This document shows, piece after piece, positions 1 through 8,497 of a DNA stretch of 64,000 nucleotides. The notes under the pieces were generated by a model. It saw only the letters and a list, made by a program, of their open reading frames with translations, had not been told where the DNA came from and made no database searches. The translations under genes were made by a program, and so were the position numbers. Position 1 is the first letter of the stretch. Every line of letters begins with the position of its first letter. Source of the DNA: Obesumbacterium proteus (GTDB taxonomy: Bacteria > Pseudomonadota > Gammaproteobacteria > Enterobacterales > Enterobacteriaceae); assembly GCF_001586165.1 (NCBI RefSeq), contig NZ_CP014608.1, forward strand, positions 4,712,001-4,776,000, in the 5' to 3' direction.

Positions 1-47
1 AGCAGACGCGCTTTCTCTAAGGCGAGTTCTTGACGATTACGGCTCAC
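1..47 (-). CDS. yqjK: YqjK-like protein, 5' end only (cut by window edge)
   Basis: A GTG codon at 47-45 opens a reading frame that runs off the left edge and reads MSRNRQELALEKARL. It overlaps the TGA stop of the upstream yqjE by two bases (GTGA), which suggests translational coupling. In E. coli yqjK follows yqjE directly and also begins with a short charged segment. Only 15 codons are visible, so the assignment rests on position and coupling rather than on domain content. Confidence 0.55.
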   Translation of the reverse strand, partial: MSRNRQELALEKARL

Positions 48-445
48 TTGCGATCCTCTTCCAGTAGCTCTCGGTCAATTTCTAGCTGGCGGCGAGTGGC
101 CCCTAACAGCGTTGAACGTCGAGCTTTGGTGATAGTCCAAATTGCCCCAATTAATGCTAGACCCAGTAAAACTGCGGTGGTGATCCCCAAAGCCATCAAG
201 CGATAGGCCGGATCAATCGCCCAGAAAAGTAAAACCAGCAGCGTCATCAAACCAAATGCAGTGAACAGCAGCGTAATACCCGCCATCATCAGCAATTGAA
301 TGACGTTAGCCTTTTCCTCTTCCAGCTCCACCACGGCCAAACGCAGCCGAGTTTCCACCATGCCAACAATAATGGTGACAATGCGCTGAGCGGTACTCAG
401 AGCCCCGCGAGCGGGACCCTGAGAAGTGGTGTTATCAGCAGGCAT
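44..445 (-). CDS. yqjE: YqjE-like inner membrane protein (phage holin superfamily III type)
   Basis: This is a 133-residue protein with two predicted membrane spans (about 48-76 and 82-106), an amphipathic N-terminal part and a charged C-terminal tail (RRQLEIDRELLEEDRK). The start ATG at 445-443 overlaps the TAA stop of yqjD (TAATG), which fixes the start; an upstream in-frame extension would lie inside yqjD and looks non-coding. E. coli has the same yqjC-yqjD-yqjE-yqjK order. Its function is unknown; in E. coli it is grouped with the stationary-phase membrane proteins YqjD and ElaB. Confidence 0.88.
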   Translation of the reverse strand: MPADNTTSQGPARGALSTAQRIVTIIVGMVETRLRLAVVELEEEKANVIQLLMMAGITLLFTAFGLMTLLVLLFWAIDPAYRLMALGITTAVLLGLALIGAIWTITKARRSTLLGATRRQLEIDRELLEEDRK

Positions 446-750
446 TAGCGGCGAGCCAATAGAACGCCTAGCACCACACCGACCGCTGCGCCGATGCCTA
501 CGCCAGTCCAAGGATTGTCGTGAACATAGCTATCTGCACGATCTGCGATCTCTTTGGTTTGTGCAGCCACTTTCTCACCGGCCGCGTTCAAGCGTGCACG
601 GCTACCTTGCAACGCGCTTTCAGCCTTCGCACGGATTTTTTCCAGCTCGGCCTTCGGCTTGTCGGTAGAAGAGTTCAGCACTTCTTCTAAGGTATCGGCG
701 AGGGACTTCAGTTCGGCACGTAATTGCTCGGAAGTTGAATCGTTAGCCAT
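445..750 (-). CDS. yqjD: YqjD/ElaB/YgaM family (DUF883) membrane-anchored ribosome-associated protein
   Basis: This 101-residue protein has a long charged helical N-terminal region (about 1-75, rich in E, K, A and R, coiled-coil-like) and one C-terminal membrane span (about 80-98, glycine and valine rich) ending in ARR. That tail-anchored layout is typical of the family, whose E. coli members are RpoS-controlled and bind ribosomes at the inner membrane in stationary phase. It is coupled to yqjE by a TAATG overlap. The family assignment is firm; the ribosome role is transferred from E. coli. Confidence 0.92.
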   Translation of the reverse strand: MANDSTSEQLRAELKSLADTLEEVLNSSTDKPKAELEKIRAKAESALQGSRARLNAAGEKVAAQTKEIADRADSYVHDNPWTGVGIGAAVGVVLGVLLARR

Positions 751-886
751 TCCTAGACTCCTTAACTTTACTGATATGGTCTTTTAACATAGCGAGCTTT
801 TTCCATGAGCGCAAAGGTAATTGCCACATATCCTTCTGTATCTGCCGCATTTGGTATGAAAAAACTCGGCATTTTAGCGACGTTAA

Positions 887-1276
887 TTACTGCCCCAACG
901 CCTGCTGTGCCTCTTTCAACTCATCTTGAGCTTCGGCCAGTTTTTTCTCTTTTTTACTGATTTTGTCAGTTTTTCCGGTTTGCTGAGCTTCGCTGAGTTC
1001 CTGCTGACGTTCAGCCACTTTTTGCTGTTTTTCTTTTACGTCTTTTTGCAGATCGGCGCGTAGCCCTGCTTCAGTGCAGTTACTTTTCACTTCACTAAGC
1101 GCCTTTTGCAAACCGGCGACACGATGCGTGTTGTTGTGCTGCTGGGCATATTGGATCTGTTCTTCAATGCTTTGTTGCTTGCTAGCACAGGTTACCGCCG
1201 CCGCATTAGCAGCTGCGCTCATCATACCCAAAGAAGCAACGGTCATAGCAAAAAGTACGGTTTTTTTGAATGTCAT
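887..1276 (-). CDS. yqjC: YqjC-like periplasmic protein (DUF1090)
   Basis: This 129-residue protein has a classic Sec signal peptide (MTFKKTVLFAMTVASLGMMSAAANA) and then a mature part with two cysteines near residues 30 and 67, followed by a strongly helical region rich in K, E and Q. This is the DUF1090 layout of E. coli YqjC. A 136-base gap separates it from yqjD. Its function is unknown; the neighbours are envelope and stress genes. Confidence 0.9.
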   Translation of the reverse strand: MTFKKTVLFAMTVASLGMMSAAANAAAVTCASKQQSIEEQIQYAQQHNNTHRVAGLQKALSEVKSNCTEAGLRADLQKDVKEKQQKVAERQQELSEAQQTGKTDKISKKEKKLAEAQDELKEAQQALGQ

Positions 1277-1505
1277 GAAAAGTCCTTATTGAGTTTAAAA
1301 GTGCCCCACTCCGGGGAAATATATCCTTGTATCATCGAAACAAGCATTCGTTCGATAAGCATTAACGTGGCCGCTGAAGCGCGTCCGACCGTTATAACTA
1401 TAACCTGTAATTATTAACGATTACTTATCACTATCATTAAATAATAGGTGCTTTACAGTCAAAAAAGGGAGCCGATAATCGAAAAATCAGACAATCCTTA
1501 AAAAC

Positions 1506-1533
1506 AAAAACAGAGCCATAAGGCTCTGTTTTT
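1506..1533 (-). terminator. Intrinsic terminator after mzrA
   Basis: A perfect 12-base inverted repeat (AAAAACAGAGCC / GGCTCTGTTTTT) with a 4-base loop lies 5 bases past the mzrA stop. On the minus strand the GC-rich stem is followed by a T run. The A run on the other side could make it bidirectional. Confidence 0.85.
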
Positions 1534-1538
1534 AATGT

Positions 1539-1940
1539 TTAGCTGCTAAGTCTCGGTTGCCTGGGAGGATCCTTGACGTCACCTTCAGCAGACTGAAACA
1601 GCGTGCGTCGATGTGTTTTAGACGCAATGCTATAGCCACGCGGCAGCACCGTTTGTAGCACATGCATTGCCTCATCCTGCTGTTCGGGTTTCGCTAAATG
1701 AACCAGCAAACCGTTGCCATCTGGCGTGATGCTTTTAATACTGATGCCGTGCTCATCGAGTTTCTGATAGACAAAAAAACCATCGGGCGTCGCTAAACCA
1801 GACTGCGTCGCGCTGATTTGCAGCGTGGTTTCTTTATGTACCAAATGTGGTACAACCCACCACGCAAATGCAGCGACGATCAACGCCAAAAGCAGCAAAG
1901 CACGCTTCCATCCAAGCCGTTGAATAAGTAGCAGAGTCAC
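1539..1940 (-). CDS. mzrA: MzrA, modulator of EnvZ/OmpR
   Basis: This 133-residue protein has a single N-terminal membrane span (about 12-31) and a periplasmic domain containing PDGFFVYQKLDEHGI...SITP, which matches E. coli MzrA (PDGFSIWHHLDAHGI...SITP). E. coli MzrA interacts with EnvZ and links the Cpx and EnvZ/OmpR responses. I chose the GTG at 1940: it lies one base past the yqjA stop, with AAAGGA about 6 bases upstream, and it gives the family length. An ATG further upstream lies inside yqjA. Confidence 0.87.
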   Translation of the reverse strand: MTLLLIQRLGWKRALLLLALIVAAFAWWVVPHLVHKETTLQISATQSGLATPDGFFVYQKLDEHGISIKSITPDGNGLLVHLAKPEQQDEAMHVLQTVLPRGYSIASKTHRRTLFQSAEGDVKDPPRQPRLSS

Positions 1941-1941
1941 G

Positions 1942-2619
1942 TTATTTCCTTTGCTCAGGCTGCGTTGTTGCATGTTTTTTACGCCATAAAACAACCAATG
2001 ACCCCACCAATCCCACCACTAAAAGTACCAGTGGCAACATCATCAGCAGGAACATCAGTTGGTCTTCATAGCGCAGGAACAGCGGCGTTTTACCCAGCAC
2101 ATAGCCTAGCGTTGTCAAAATAATGACCCACAGGAAACCGCTCATCCAGTTAAAGAATTGGAAGCGAGTGCTGCTTAAACCAGAAAGACCCGCAATCAGC
2201 GGCAACAGCGTGCGCACGAAAGCGAGAAAACGCCCAACCAACAGCGCCGAAAGGCCGTGTTTGTGGAACAGATGGTGCGAGCGCTGATGATAGTGCGCAG
2301 GAAGATGAGAGAGCCACTTTTGCACCAGTCTGGTATTCCCGAGCCATCGCCCTTGGATATACCCGACCCAACAGCCGAGGCTCGCCGCGGTAGTTAGCAC
2401 AAAAATAGTCATGCCAAAGCCCATAGTACCTTTAGCAATCAGCACGCCGACGAGGATCAGTAAACTATCGCCCGGTAAAAAGGCCGCCGGCAGCAAACCA
2501 TTTTCCAGAAATAAAATCACAAACAAAATGCCGTAAATCGTCCACACCAGCGATGGATTCGCCAATGTTTCATAGTCCTGTTGCCACAGGGCGTGTATCA
2601 ATTCGTTAATCATATCCAT
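1942..2619 (-). CDS. yqjA: YqjA, DedA-family membrane protein
   Basis: This 225-residue polytopic inner membrane protein is nearly collinear with E. coli YqjA, including the segments FLENGLLPAAFLPGDSLL, GRFLAFVRTLLP and NWMSGFLW. The acidic and arginine residues that DedA proteins need (E in LENG, D in PGDS, R in GRF and RT) are present. In E. coli, YqjA and YghB support alkaline pH and drug tolerance; DedA relatives act in undecaprenyl-phosphate or lipid flipping. It forms an operon with mzrA. Confidence 0.95.
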   Translation of the reverse strand: MDMINELIHALWQQDYETLANPSLVWTIYGILFVILFLENGLLPAAFLPGDSLLILVGVLIAKGTMGFGMTIFVLTTAASLGCWVGYIQGRWLGNTRLVQKWLSHLPAHYHQRSHHLFHKHGLSALLVGRFLAFVRTLLPLIAGLSGLSSTRFQFFNWMSGFLWVIILTTLGYVLGKTPLFLRYEDQLMFLLMMLPLVLLVVGLVGSLVVLWRKKHATTQPEQRK

Positions 2620-2701
2620 CGAGTATTCCTAACTGAAAATTCGGAAGGTCCATCCGCCAGCTCATCTCATGGACGTCACAAAGGACGATGGAGTCAGGGA
2701 G

Positions 2702-3241
2702 CTAGCTAAAGTTAACCAACGTGCGCTTGGCATCCGGTTGGTCATACGTCAGCTTGCCTCTGTATAGAATATTACTCTCTTTCCAGCCACCCAGCCGATT
2801 TTGATGCGGGGGAAGCTGTAATGTTCGTAATAGAGCAAGAGAAACGCCCTCGCCACTATACTGTCGAGATGCGTCAAAATAGGGAATTTCCGCGCGCAGC
2901 GGTAGAGGAGCATCCGGCAACTTAGGCGACATCCGCCCTTGCTCTGAACCCGATTGCATATGAAGACGCAGTAACGCCGTCAGTTTCCGCGTATTCGATT
3001 TACGAGAAAGATATTGTTCACGTTCACCCAGCGGCTGCATGACCGGCATGGACAAACTATCTGTGAATATTTCACCTAAATCGCTATCGGCTTTAACAAC
3101 GTAGGCTGGAATAACATAGTGATTCGCATTGTGCGAATGCCAAGCCGTTTGCTTGCCAGAGGCCATACTGACCCAGCATAACAACAGTAACATAACGGTG
3201 GCAGACGAAAGACGCTTCAATATTTTGTTGCTTCCAGACAT
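2702..3241 (-). CDS. Exported protein of unknown function
   Basis: I do not recognise this protein. From the ATG at 3241 it is 179 residues long and starts with a plausible signal peptide (a basic stretch ending KILKRL, then a hydrophobic core VMLLLLCWVSMASG). The mature part has no cysteines, a proline-rich middle (KLPDAPLPLRAEIPYF) and no motif I can name. An upstream GTG at 3277 is also possible; neither start has a clear Shine-Dalgarno. It lies between yqjA and crcB, where E. coli has no equivalent, and ends in a serine-terminated tail. It could be a lineage-specific envelope protein. Confidence 0.6.
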   Translation of the reverse strand: MSGSNKILKRLSSATVMLLLLCWVSMASGKQTAWHSHNANHYVIPAYVVKADSDLGEIFTDSLSMPVMQPLGEREQYLSRKSNTRKLTALLRLHMQSGSEQGRMSPKLPDAPLPLRAEIPYFDASRQYSGEGVSLALLRTLQLPPHQNRLGGWKESNILYRGKLTYDQPDAKRTLVNFS

Positions 3242-3402
3242 ATGCAGAAAAAAGTCGGCTAACTGTAGCAAAATCACCGTCGAGGAAACAGCAGAAAATA
3301 CGCATTTATCGCGACGAATCTAGCGATATAGGTGCTTATTTACGTCTGGTTTCCACGATGTTCATGAAAAGGAAACCGGAAGGGAAAAAAGGAGGTATTA
3401 GT

Positions 3403-3465
3403 ATGATCAATGAACGTTGCCGTGTTTATCTATTCTTCTCAATAAACACGGCTAGATATGGCTGA
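3403..3465 (+). CDS. Candidate 20-residue small protein with strong ribosome binding site
   Basis: A short frame reads MINERCRVYLFFSINTARYG and is preceded by AAAAAAGGAGG with a 7-base spacer to the ATG, the strongest Shine-Dalgarno in its surroundings. A 10-base perfect inverted repeat (CCGTGTTTAT at 3420-3429, ATAAACACGG at 3442-3451) lies inside the frame, and another (GGTTTCC 3348-3354, GGAAACC 3371-3377) lies just upstream. It could be a small hydrophobic protein, a leader peptide or chance. No family is recognised. Confidence 0.33.
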   Translation: MINERCRVYLFFSINTARYG

Positions 3466-3471
3466 TACTGA

Positions 3472-3867
3472 TTAACCCGGCATTGATCCACGGCTAATCA
3501 ACGCATAGCCTGCAGCAACCGCAATCATGCACAGCACCAGATTCAAAATAACGTTCATGGCTGCCCGCAGCCAGAATCCTTGGGTAAACAGCGCCAAGGT
3601 ATCAAACGAGAACGTAGAAAAGGTGGTTAACGCGCCCAAAAAACCGACCGCAATCAGTGGACGCCAATGAGGAGCAATTAGCGTTCCGGTATTTAGCGCC
3701 GCAACCAATAACCCCATGATAAAGCAGCCCACCACGTTCACCGTCAGCGTGGCATAAGGGAATGAATTCCCAAACCAACCGTTGAACCAGTTGGTGATTT
3801 GAAAACGGGTAATAGCCCCCACGGCGCCACCAAAGGCAACAATCAGTAGTGTTAAGCCATAGCTCAT
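3472..3867 (-). CDS. crcB: Fluoride exporter CrcB (Fluc family)
   Basis: This 131-residue, four-span membrane protein has the Fluc signatures GGAVGAITR near the N-terminus, TLTVNVVGCFIMG in the second span and GFLGALTTFSTFSFD in the third. Fluc proteins work as antiparallel dimers that let fluoride leave the cytoplasm. The ATG at 3867 has AAGGAG 7 bases upstream; a longer frame upstream has no family similarity. It sits between exuR and the yqjA block, not its E. coli position. I could not recognise a fluoride riboswitch in the 285 bases upstream. Confidence 0.93.
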   Translation of the reverse strand: MSYGLTLLIVAFGGAVGAITRFQITNWFNGWFGNSFPYATLTVNVVGCFIMGLLVAALNTGTLIAPHWRPLIAVGFLGALTTFSTFSFDTLALFTQGFWLRAAMNVILNLVLCMIAVAAGYALISRGSMPG

Positions 3868-4152
3868 GGCGTGCTCCTTGATAATAACAAGCATGTTATA
3901 GATGAAGACTGTCAGCAGAGGCGATTTGATTGACCACAGGGAGAGGATTTCAGCCCGGCAGCCAAGCACTATCGCTCTGAATAAACAGAGAAATAAAACT
4001 CAGACTTCTGCCAGGCGTCATCAGCGAAAAGAGAAGACTCTTTTGGCGGTTTTTAGCTACCGAGAATTCAGTAACCAACGGTGGAGCACCATCACCGATT
4101 GAATTATAGATTAAGCCAACGATTCTTTACAACGCACAATCCATTAGATGAA

Positions 4153-4926
4153 TTATTTGGCGTTGGTTACGCCGTCCAAATGCACCACGGGGTTTTCGGC
4201 AAACAGATAACGATCGACGTTAAATTCGAAGTCATCGGTGGTCGCTTGGAAAAGCATTTGCTTCGTATTTTCCAAATGTTGCCACATCGCCACTTTCGCG
4301 CCGTAGGGATCTTTACGCATCAGTGCTTTGAGGATCTTGTCGTGGTCTTCACACCAGCTTTCGATCGACACATCGTCGATATGTTCATGTAGTTTTAGCC
4401 AATACGGGTTATGAATACGCTGGCTCCACATCTGCTCCACAATGGTAGCCATGGCTGAGTTCTGTGTCGCCAAAGCCACCTGTACGTGAAATTTTAAATC
4501 CCACTCAGAATCACGGAAACGATCTTCCTGACGCGCATGTTCCTGAATTTCCATCAGTGCCACAATATCCTGCTTGGTGACCTGCGTTGCCGCAAACTCG
4601 GCAATATTACTTTCAATCAGCTGGCGTGCTTGCAGCAGCTCAAACGGCCCTGCACTCGCAAACTGAATATTGCGATTAGGCTGAACCAACGTTTTTGGCT
4701 GATTACTGATGACATGGATGCCCGAACCTTTACGCACCTCAACATAGCCCTCGACCTCCAGCATGATGATAGCCTCGCGAACCACGGTGCGGCTCACGTT
4801 CATCTCTTCGGCGATAAATCGCTCGGCTGGCAGCTTTTCACCGACAGGGTAAACACCTGATTCGACACGCTGTTTCAGCTCTGCGGCTAACTGTTGATAC
4901 AGTCTTCTGGGTTCTGTGAATTCCAT
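4153..4926 (-). CDS. exuR: ExuR, hexuronate regulon repressor (GntR/FCD family)
   Basis: This 257-residue regulator has an N-terminal GntR winged helix-turn-helix (about 8-75, including GEKLPAERFIAEEMNVSRTV and LEVEGYVEVRKGSGI) and a C-terminal all-helical FCD ligand-binding domain (about 95-235) with metal-site-type histidines. It is close to E. coli ExuR, which represses exuT, uxaCA and uxaB until tagaturonate or fructuronate is present. It lies downstream of exuT in the same orientation, but an intrinsic terminator at 5055-5082 separates them, so it probably has its own promoter in 4927-5054. Confidence 0.94.
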   Translation of the reverse strand: MEFTEPRRLYQQLAAELKQRVESGVYPVGEKLPAERFIAEEMNVSRTVVREAIIMLEVEGYVEVRKGSGIHVISNQPKTLVQPNRNIQFASAGPFELLQARQLIESNIAEFAATQVTKQDIVALMEIQEHARQEDRFRDSEWDLKFHVQVALATQNSAMATIVEQMWSQRIHNPYWLKLHEHIDDVSIESWCEDHDKILKALMRKDPYGAKVAMWQHLENTKQMLFQATTDDFEFNVDRYLFAENPVVHLDGVTNAK

Positions 4927-5054
4927 TTATGGTGCTCTATTAGGGTTAAGAGTGGGCAAAGGCTGTGATACATACTGATTTAAATCTGTTATACCACTTT
5001 TCCAATATACGTGCCAGAGAGCCCAACGCTCTGGTAGCAGGTTAAAATGCAGGT

Positions 5055-5082
5055 AAAAAAAATCCGCCGGTAAACGGCGGAT
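5055..5082 (-). terminator. Intrinsic terminator after exuT
   Basis: The inverted repeat AATCCGCCG / CGGCGGATT with a short loop is flanked by six A on the plus strand, giving stem plus T run on the minus strand. It lies 47 bases past the exuT stop and isolates exuT from exuR. Confidence 0.85.
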
Positions 5083-5128
5083 TCCAAGGATACGGTCGAT
5101 AACTTAAACCGCTAGTACATCAAAAAGA

Positions 5129-6424
5129 TCACACCGTCGCTTTCTGATGGTTTGATGCGGCTTCAACTTCTTCCGCCGTGCGGTTTTGCAGCACCGTCCA
5201 GATAACCAATGCGCCCAGCAGGTCAAAGACCGCTAATGCTGCAAACAGCGGGCTAAAGCCAATGGTATCTGCCAATGCCCCGACGACTAGCGCAAACATC
5301 GTACTCGCGGTCCACGCGGCCATCCCAGTTAAGCCGTTGGCGGTCGCCACTTCATTACGTCCAAAGACGTCGGAAGATAGCGTGATTAATGCGCCAGACA
5401 GAGACTGGTGAGCAAAACCACCGACACACAACAGAGCGATTGCCGCATAAGGGCTAGTGAATAAACCGATCATGCCAGGGCCAATCATCAGAACAGCCCC
5501 CATGGTGACCACCAACTTACGCGAAACAATCAGGTTTACTTTGAAATATTTCTGGAAAAGCGGAGGCAAATAGCCACCCAGCACGCAACCAACGTCAGCA
5601 AACAGCATTGGCATACAAGCAAACATCGCAATTTCTTTCAGGTTGAAGCCGTAAGCTTTAAACATGAATAGCGGGATCCAAGCGTTGAAAGTCCCCCACG
5701 CTGGCTCAGCCAGAAAACGTGGCAGAGCGATACCCCAGAACTGGCGGTTACGCAGAATTTCCCATGCAGACATACGCTTAGCGTTGTTGGTTTGGTGATG
5801 CGCTTCCTGACCATTCAGGATGTAATCACGCTCTTCATCAGACAGTTTTTTCTGGTCTTTCGGGTGTTTGTAGAAGATTAACCAGCAGATTGCCCAAATC
5901 AGGCTGAGTGCGCCGGTAATGATGAACGCCATTTCCCAGCTATGTGCAACGATAGCCCACACCACTAATGGAGGCGCAATCATCCCACCAATCGATGAAC
6001 CTACGTTAAAGTAGCCAACGGCGATGGAACGCTCTTTCGCAGGGAACCATTCGGATGAGGCTTTCAGCCCCGCAGGGATCATGGCTGCTTCAGCCATACC
6101 CACCGCACCACGTGCGATGGCCAAGCCACCCCAGCTACTGGCTAATGCGGTGCCCATGCAGAATACCGCCCACAGGATGGCAAACAGTGCATAACCTACC
6201 TTCGTTCCCAGCACATCGAGCACGTAGCCTGCAACAGGCTGCATGATGGTATAACACGCAGAATATGCAGCAATAATATAAGAGTATTGCTGGGTGGTGA
6301 TATGCATGGTGTCTTGTAAGGTCGGAGCAGCAACAGCAATGGCGTTACGAGTTAAGTAACCCAATACAGTTCCCACGGTAACCAAGGCTATCATGTACCA
6401 GCGTAAGCCTTTAATTTTACGCAT
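5129..6424 (-). CDS. exuT: ExuT, hexuronate/proton symporter (MFS)
   Basis: This 431-residue major facilitator protein has about 12 membrane spans and the anion:cation symporter features of E. coli ExuT: RWYMIALVTVGTVLGYLTRNAIAVAAP at the N-terminus, the SSEWFPAKERSIAVGYFNVG loop and a central hydrophilic loop (about 200-230). ExuT imports galacturonate and glucuronate. The gene faces away from uxaC across a 629-base control region and next to its repressor gene, as in E. coli. Confidence 0.94.
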   Translation of the reverse strand: MRKIKGLRWYMIALVTVGTVLGYLTRNAIAVAAPTLQDTMHITTQQYSYIIAAYSACYTIMQPVAGYVLDVLGTKVGYALFAILWAVFCMGTALASSWGGLAIARGAVGMAEAAMIPAGLKASSEWFPAKERSIAVGYFNVGSSIGGMIAPPLVVWAIVAHSWEMAFIITGALSLIWAICWLIFYKHPKDQKKLSDEERDYILNGQEAHHQTNNAKRMSAWEILRNRQFWGIALPRFLAEPAWGTFNAWIPLFMFKAYGFNLKEIAMFACMPMLFADVGCVLGGYLPPLFQKYFKVNLIVSRKLVVTMGAVLMIGPGMIGLFTSPYAAIALLCVGGFAHQSLSGALITLSSDVFGRNEVATANGLTGMAAWTASTMFALVVGALADTIGFSPLFAALAVFDLLGALVIWTVLQNRTAEEVEAASNHQKATV

Positions 6425-7053
6425 TTAAACTCTCTCCCAGTATATCCCGCAACGTTCAAGCGACATCAGCATTGGCCGACTTCCGACACCTTGAAATTGT
6501 TTGGGCTTAGAACTCTGCCTTGTGGAACGCCTTTGGCGATGTGTGCAAGGCTGCAATGAACCGCGCTTGTGACTGCGCCGCGTAATAACTCTCCATATTG
6601 AAACGGTGATAGCGTTACGTGTGAGGTACGCATCTACCTTATTCATCTGCGCTGTGGTTCTAAAACTACGGCCCTAGATGGAAAGTTCGGACGTTCCTGT
6701 TCCGACTTTGAATTGGCTTTTTGTTGCTTGATAAATAGATATTGGTCAAACCACTGCTCATGATTGGTTAGGGCAATACTCATTTCGCAGCGGTGGCTAA
6801 GATAACTTGTCATACAGATTTAAAAGTTGAGAGCCATCACAAAAACCATTTTTGGATTAAGGAATAATAAACACACACTTTAGCCACGCAGGAAAGTGGC
6901 TTCATAAGCGAAAGTGCTGAGTAATTATTCTGTTTTGTCGCTTTCATTACGCTAATCGCGGAAAAAGTTCTGGACGAGCGCCATAATTGGTGTGATAACT
7001 TTAGCCGCAAAAGAATAGCTCACCGAAGCGTTACGCTCCTGAGGAACCCGATT
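6425..7053. promoter_or_regulatory. Divergent exuT/uxaC control region with candidate ExuR half-sites
   Basis: This 629-base stretch has no convincing gene; a 73-codon minus-strand frame at 6425-6646 has no recognisable similarity and atypical composition. It must carry the promoters of exuT and uxaC. Two candidate operators are TTGGTCAAACCA at 6742-6753 (the TTGGT-N-ACCA form bound by FCD-type GntR proteins, with a 3-base centre) and AACTTGTCATACAGATTT at 6804-6821 (13 of 18 matches to the E. coli ExuR consensus as I recall it). Both are inferred by eye. Confidence 0.45.
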
Positions 7054-8463
7054 ATGTCGCAGTTTTTAACCGAAGATTTCTTGCTTGATACCGAGTTTGC
7101 GCGCCGCCTGTACCACGGATACGCGGCTGAACAGCCAATTTTTGACTATCACTGTCATCTCCCTCCTGAGCAGATTGCACAGGATTATCGGTTTAAAAAC
7201 CTGTATGACATCTGGTTAAAAGGCGACCACTATAAATGGCGTGCGATGCGCACCAACGGCGTTGCCGAGCGTCTGTGCACCGGTGACGCAAGCGATCGCG
7301 AGAAGTTTCAGGCATGGGCTGAAACCGTTCCTCATACCATTGGTAACCCGCTCTATCACTGGACACACCTAGAATTGCGTCGTCCATTTGGCATTACCGG
7401 CACCCTGCTCTCCGGTGCAACGGCTGACGACATCTGGAATCGCTGTAATGCGCTGCTTGAACGCGAAGAGTTCAGCGCTCGCGGTATCATGAAGCAGATG
7501 AATGTCAAAATGGTGGGAACGACGGACGATCCTATTGACGATCTGAGCCACCATAAAATCATCGCGGAAGACAGCAGCTTTGACGTCAAAGTGCTGCCGA
7601 GCTGGCGTCCAGATAAAGCCTTTAACATTGATGCCGCGATCTTCCCTGAATATATGCAAAAACTGAGCGCAGCCGCTGACGTTGATATCCGTAAATTCAG
7701 CGATGTCTGCGATGCGCTTAAAATTCGGATGGACCACTTTGCTGCGCATGGCTGCAAGGTGTCTGACCACGCGCTTGATGTGGTTATGTACGGCGAAGCC
7801 GACGAAACCACGTTGAACGATATTCTGACCCGTCGCCTAGAAGGCAAAATGCCAACCGAGCAAGAAGTTGCTCAGTTCAAAACGGCTGTGCTGCTGTTCT
7901 TGGGTGCTGAATACCACAAACGCGGTTGGGTGCAGCAATACCACATTGGCGCGCTGCGCAATAACAACTCTCGCATGTTTGAAACCGTTGGTCCTGATAT
8001 CGGTTTTGACTCTATCCATGACGCACCGGTGGCTTTCGCCCTTTCTCGCTTGCTCGATGCGCAAAGCCGCTCTACTGGCTTAGCGAAAACCATTATCTAT
8101 TGCCTGAATCCACGTGATAACGAAGTCATCGGCACCATGATCGGTAACTTCCAAGGCGAAGGCATGGCAGGGAAAATGCAGTTCGGTTCCGGCTGGTGGT
8201 TCAACGATCAGAAAGACGGTATGCAGCGCCAGATGACTCAGCTCGCCCAACTTGGTTTGCTGAGCCGCTTCGTTGGCATGCTTACCGATAGCCGCAGCTT
8301 CCTGTCTTACACCCGCCACGAATATTTCCGCCGCATCCTGTGCCAAATGATTGGCCGCTGGGTTGCCGATGGTGAAGCTCCGGCAGACATCGAATTGCTG
8401 GGTAATATGGTGAAAAACATCTGCTTCGATAATGCCAAAAACTATTTTGCGATTGAGTTGTAA
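7054..8463 (+). CDS. uxaC: UxaC, uronate isomerase
   Basis: This 469-residue protein (E. coli 470) belongs to the amidohydrolase-like uronate isomerases. It carries the metal-site motif DYHCHLPPEQI near residue 32, GTTDDP near 150 and TDSRSFLSYTRHEYFRR near 412. It converts glucuronate to fructuronate and galacturonate to tagaturonate. GAGG lies 9 bases before the ATG. It is the first gene of the plus-strand uxaC-uxaB-uxaA cluster, opposite exuT. Confidence 0.96.
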   Translation: MSQFLTEDFLLDTEFARRLYHGYAAEQPIFDYHCHLPPEQIAQDYRFKNLYDIWLKGDHYKWRAMRTNGVAERLCTGDASDREKFQAWAETVPHTIGNPLYHWTHLELRRPFGITGTLLSGATADDIWNRCNALLEREEFSARGIMKQMNVKMVGTTDDPIDDLSHHKIIAEDSSFDVKVLPSWRPDKAFNIDAAIFPEYMQKLSAAADVDIRKFSDVCDALKIRMDHFAAHGCKVSDHALDVVMYGEADETTLNDILTRRLEGKMPTEQEVAQFKTAVLLFLGAEYHKRGWVQQYHIGALRNNNSRMFETVGPDIGFDSIHDAPVAFALSRLLDAQSRSTGLAKTIIYCLNPRDNEVIGTMIGNFQGEGMAGKMQFGSGWWFNDQKDGMQRQMTQLAQLGLLSRFVGMLTDSRSFLSYTRHEYFRRILCQMIGRWVADGEAPADIELLGNMVKNICFDNAKNYFAIEL

Positions 8464-8471
8464 TTATCCTA

Positions 8472-8496
8472 GGGCGGTTTAGCCGCCCCTTTTTTT
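8472..8496 (+). terminator. Intrinsic terminator after uxaC
   Basis: GGGCGG and CCGCCC form a stem with a TTTAG loop, followed by seven T, nine bases after the uxaC stop. It would reduce read-through into uxaB, implying partial polarity or a separate uxaB promoter. Confidence 0.75.
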
Positions 8497-8497
8497 C

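Noticed and set aside
3868..4152. Fluoride riboswitch upstream of crcB
   Set aside because: A fragment resembling the 3' conserved block (GCTGACAGTCTTCATCTA on the minus strand) is present, but the 5' GGCGATGG-type helix and pseudoknot partner are not, so I do not call it.
6425..6646. 73-codon minus-strand frame upstream of exuT
   Set aside because: Arginine and serine rich, no ribosome site or known similarity; it lies in the regulatory gap.
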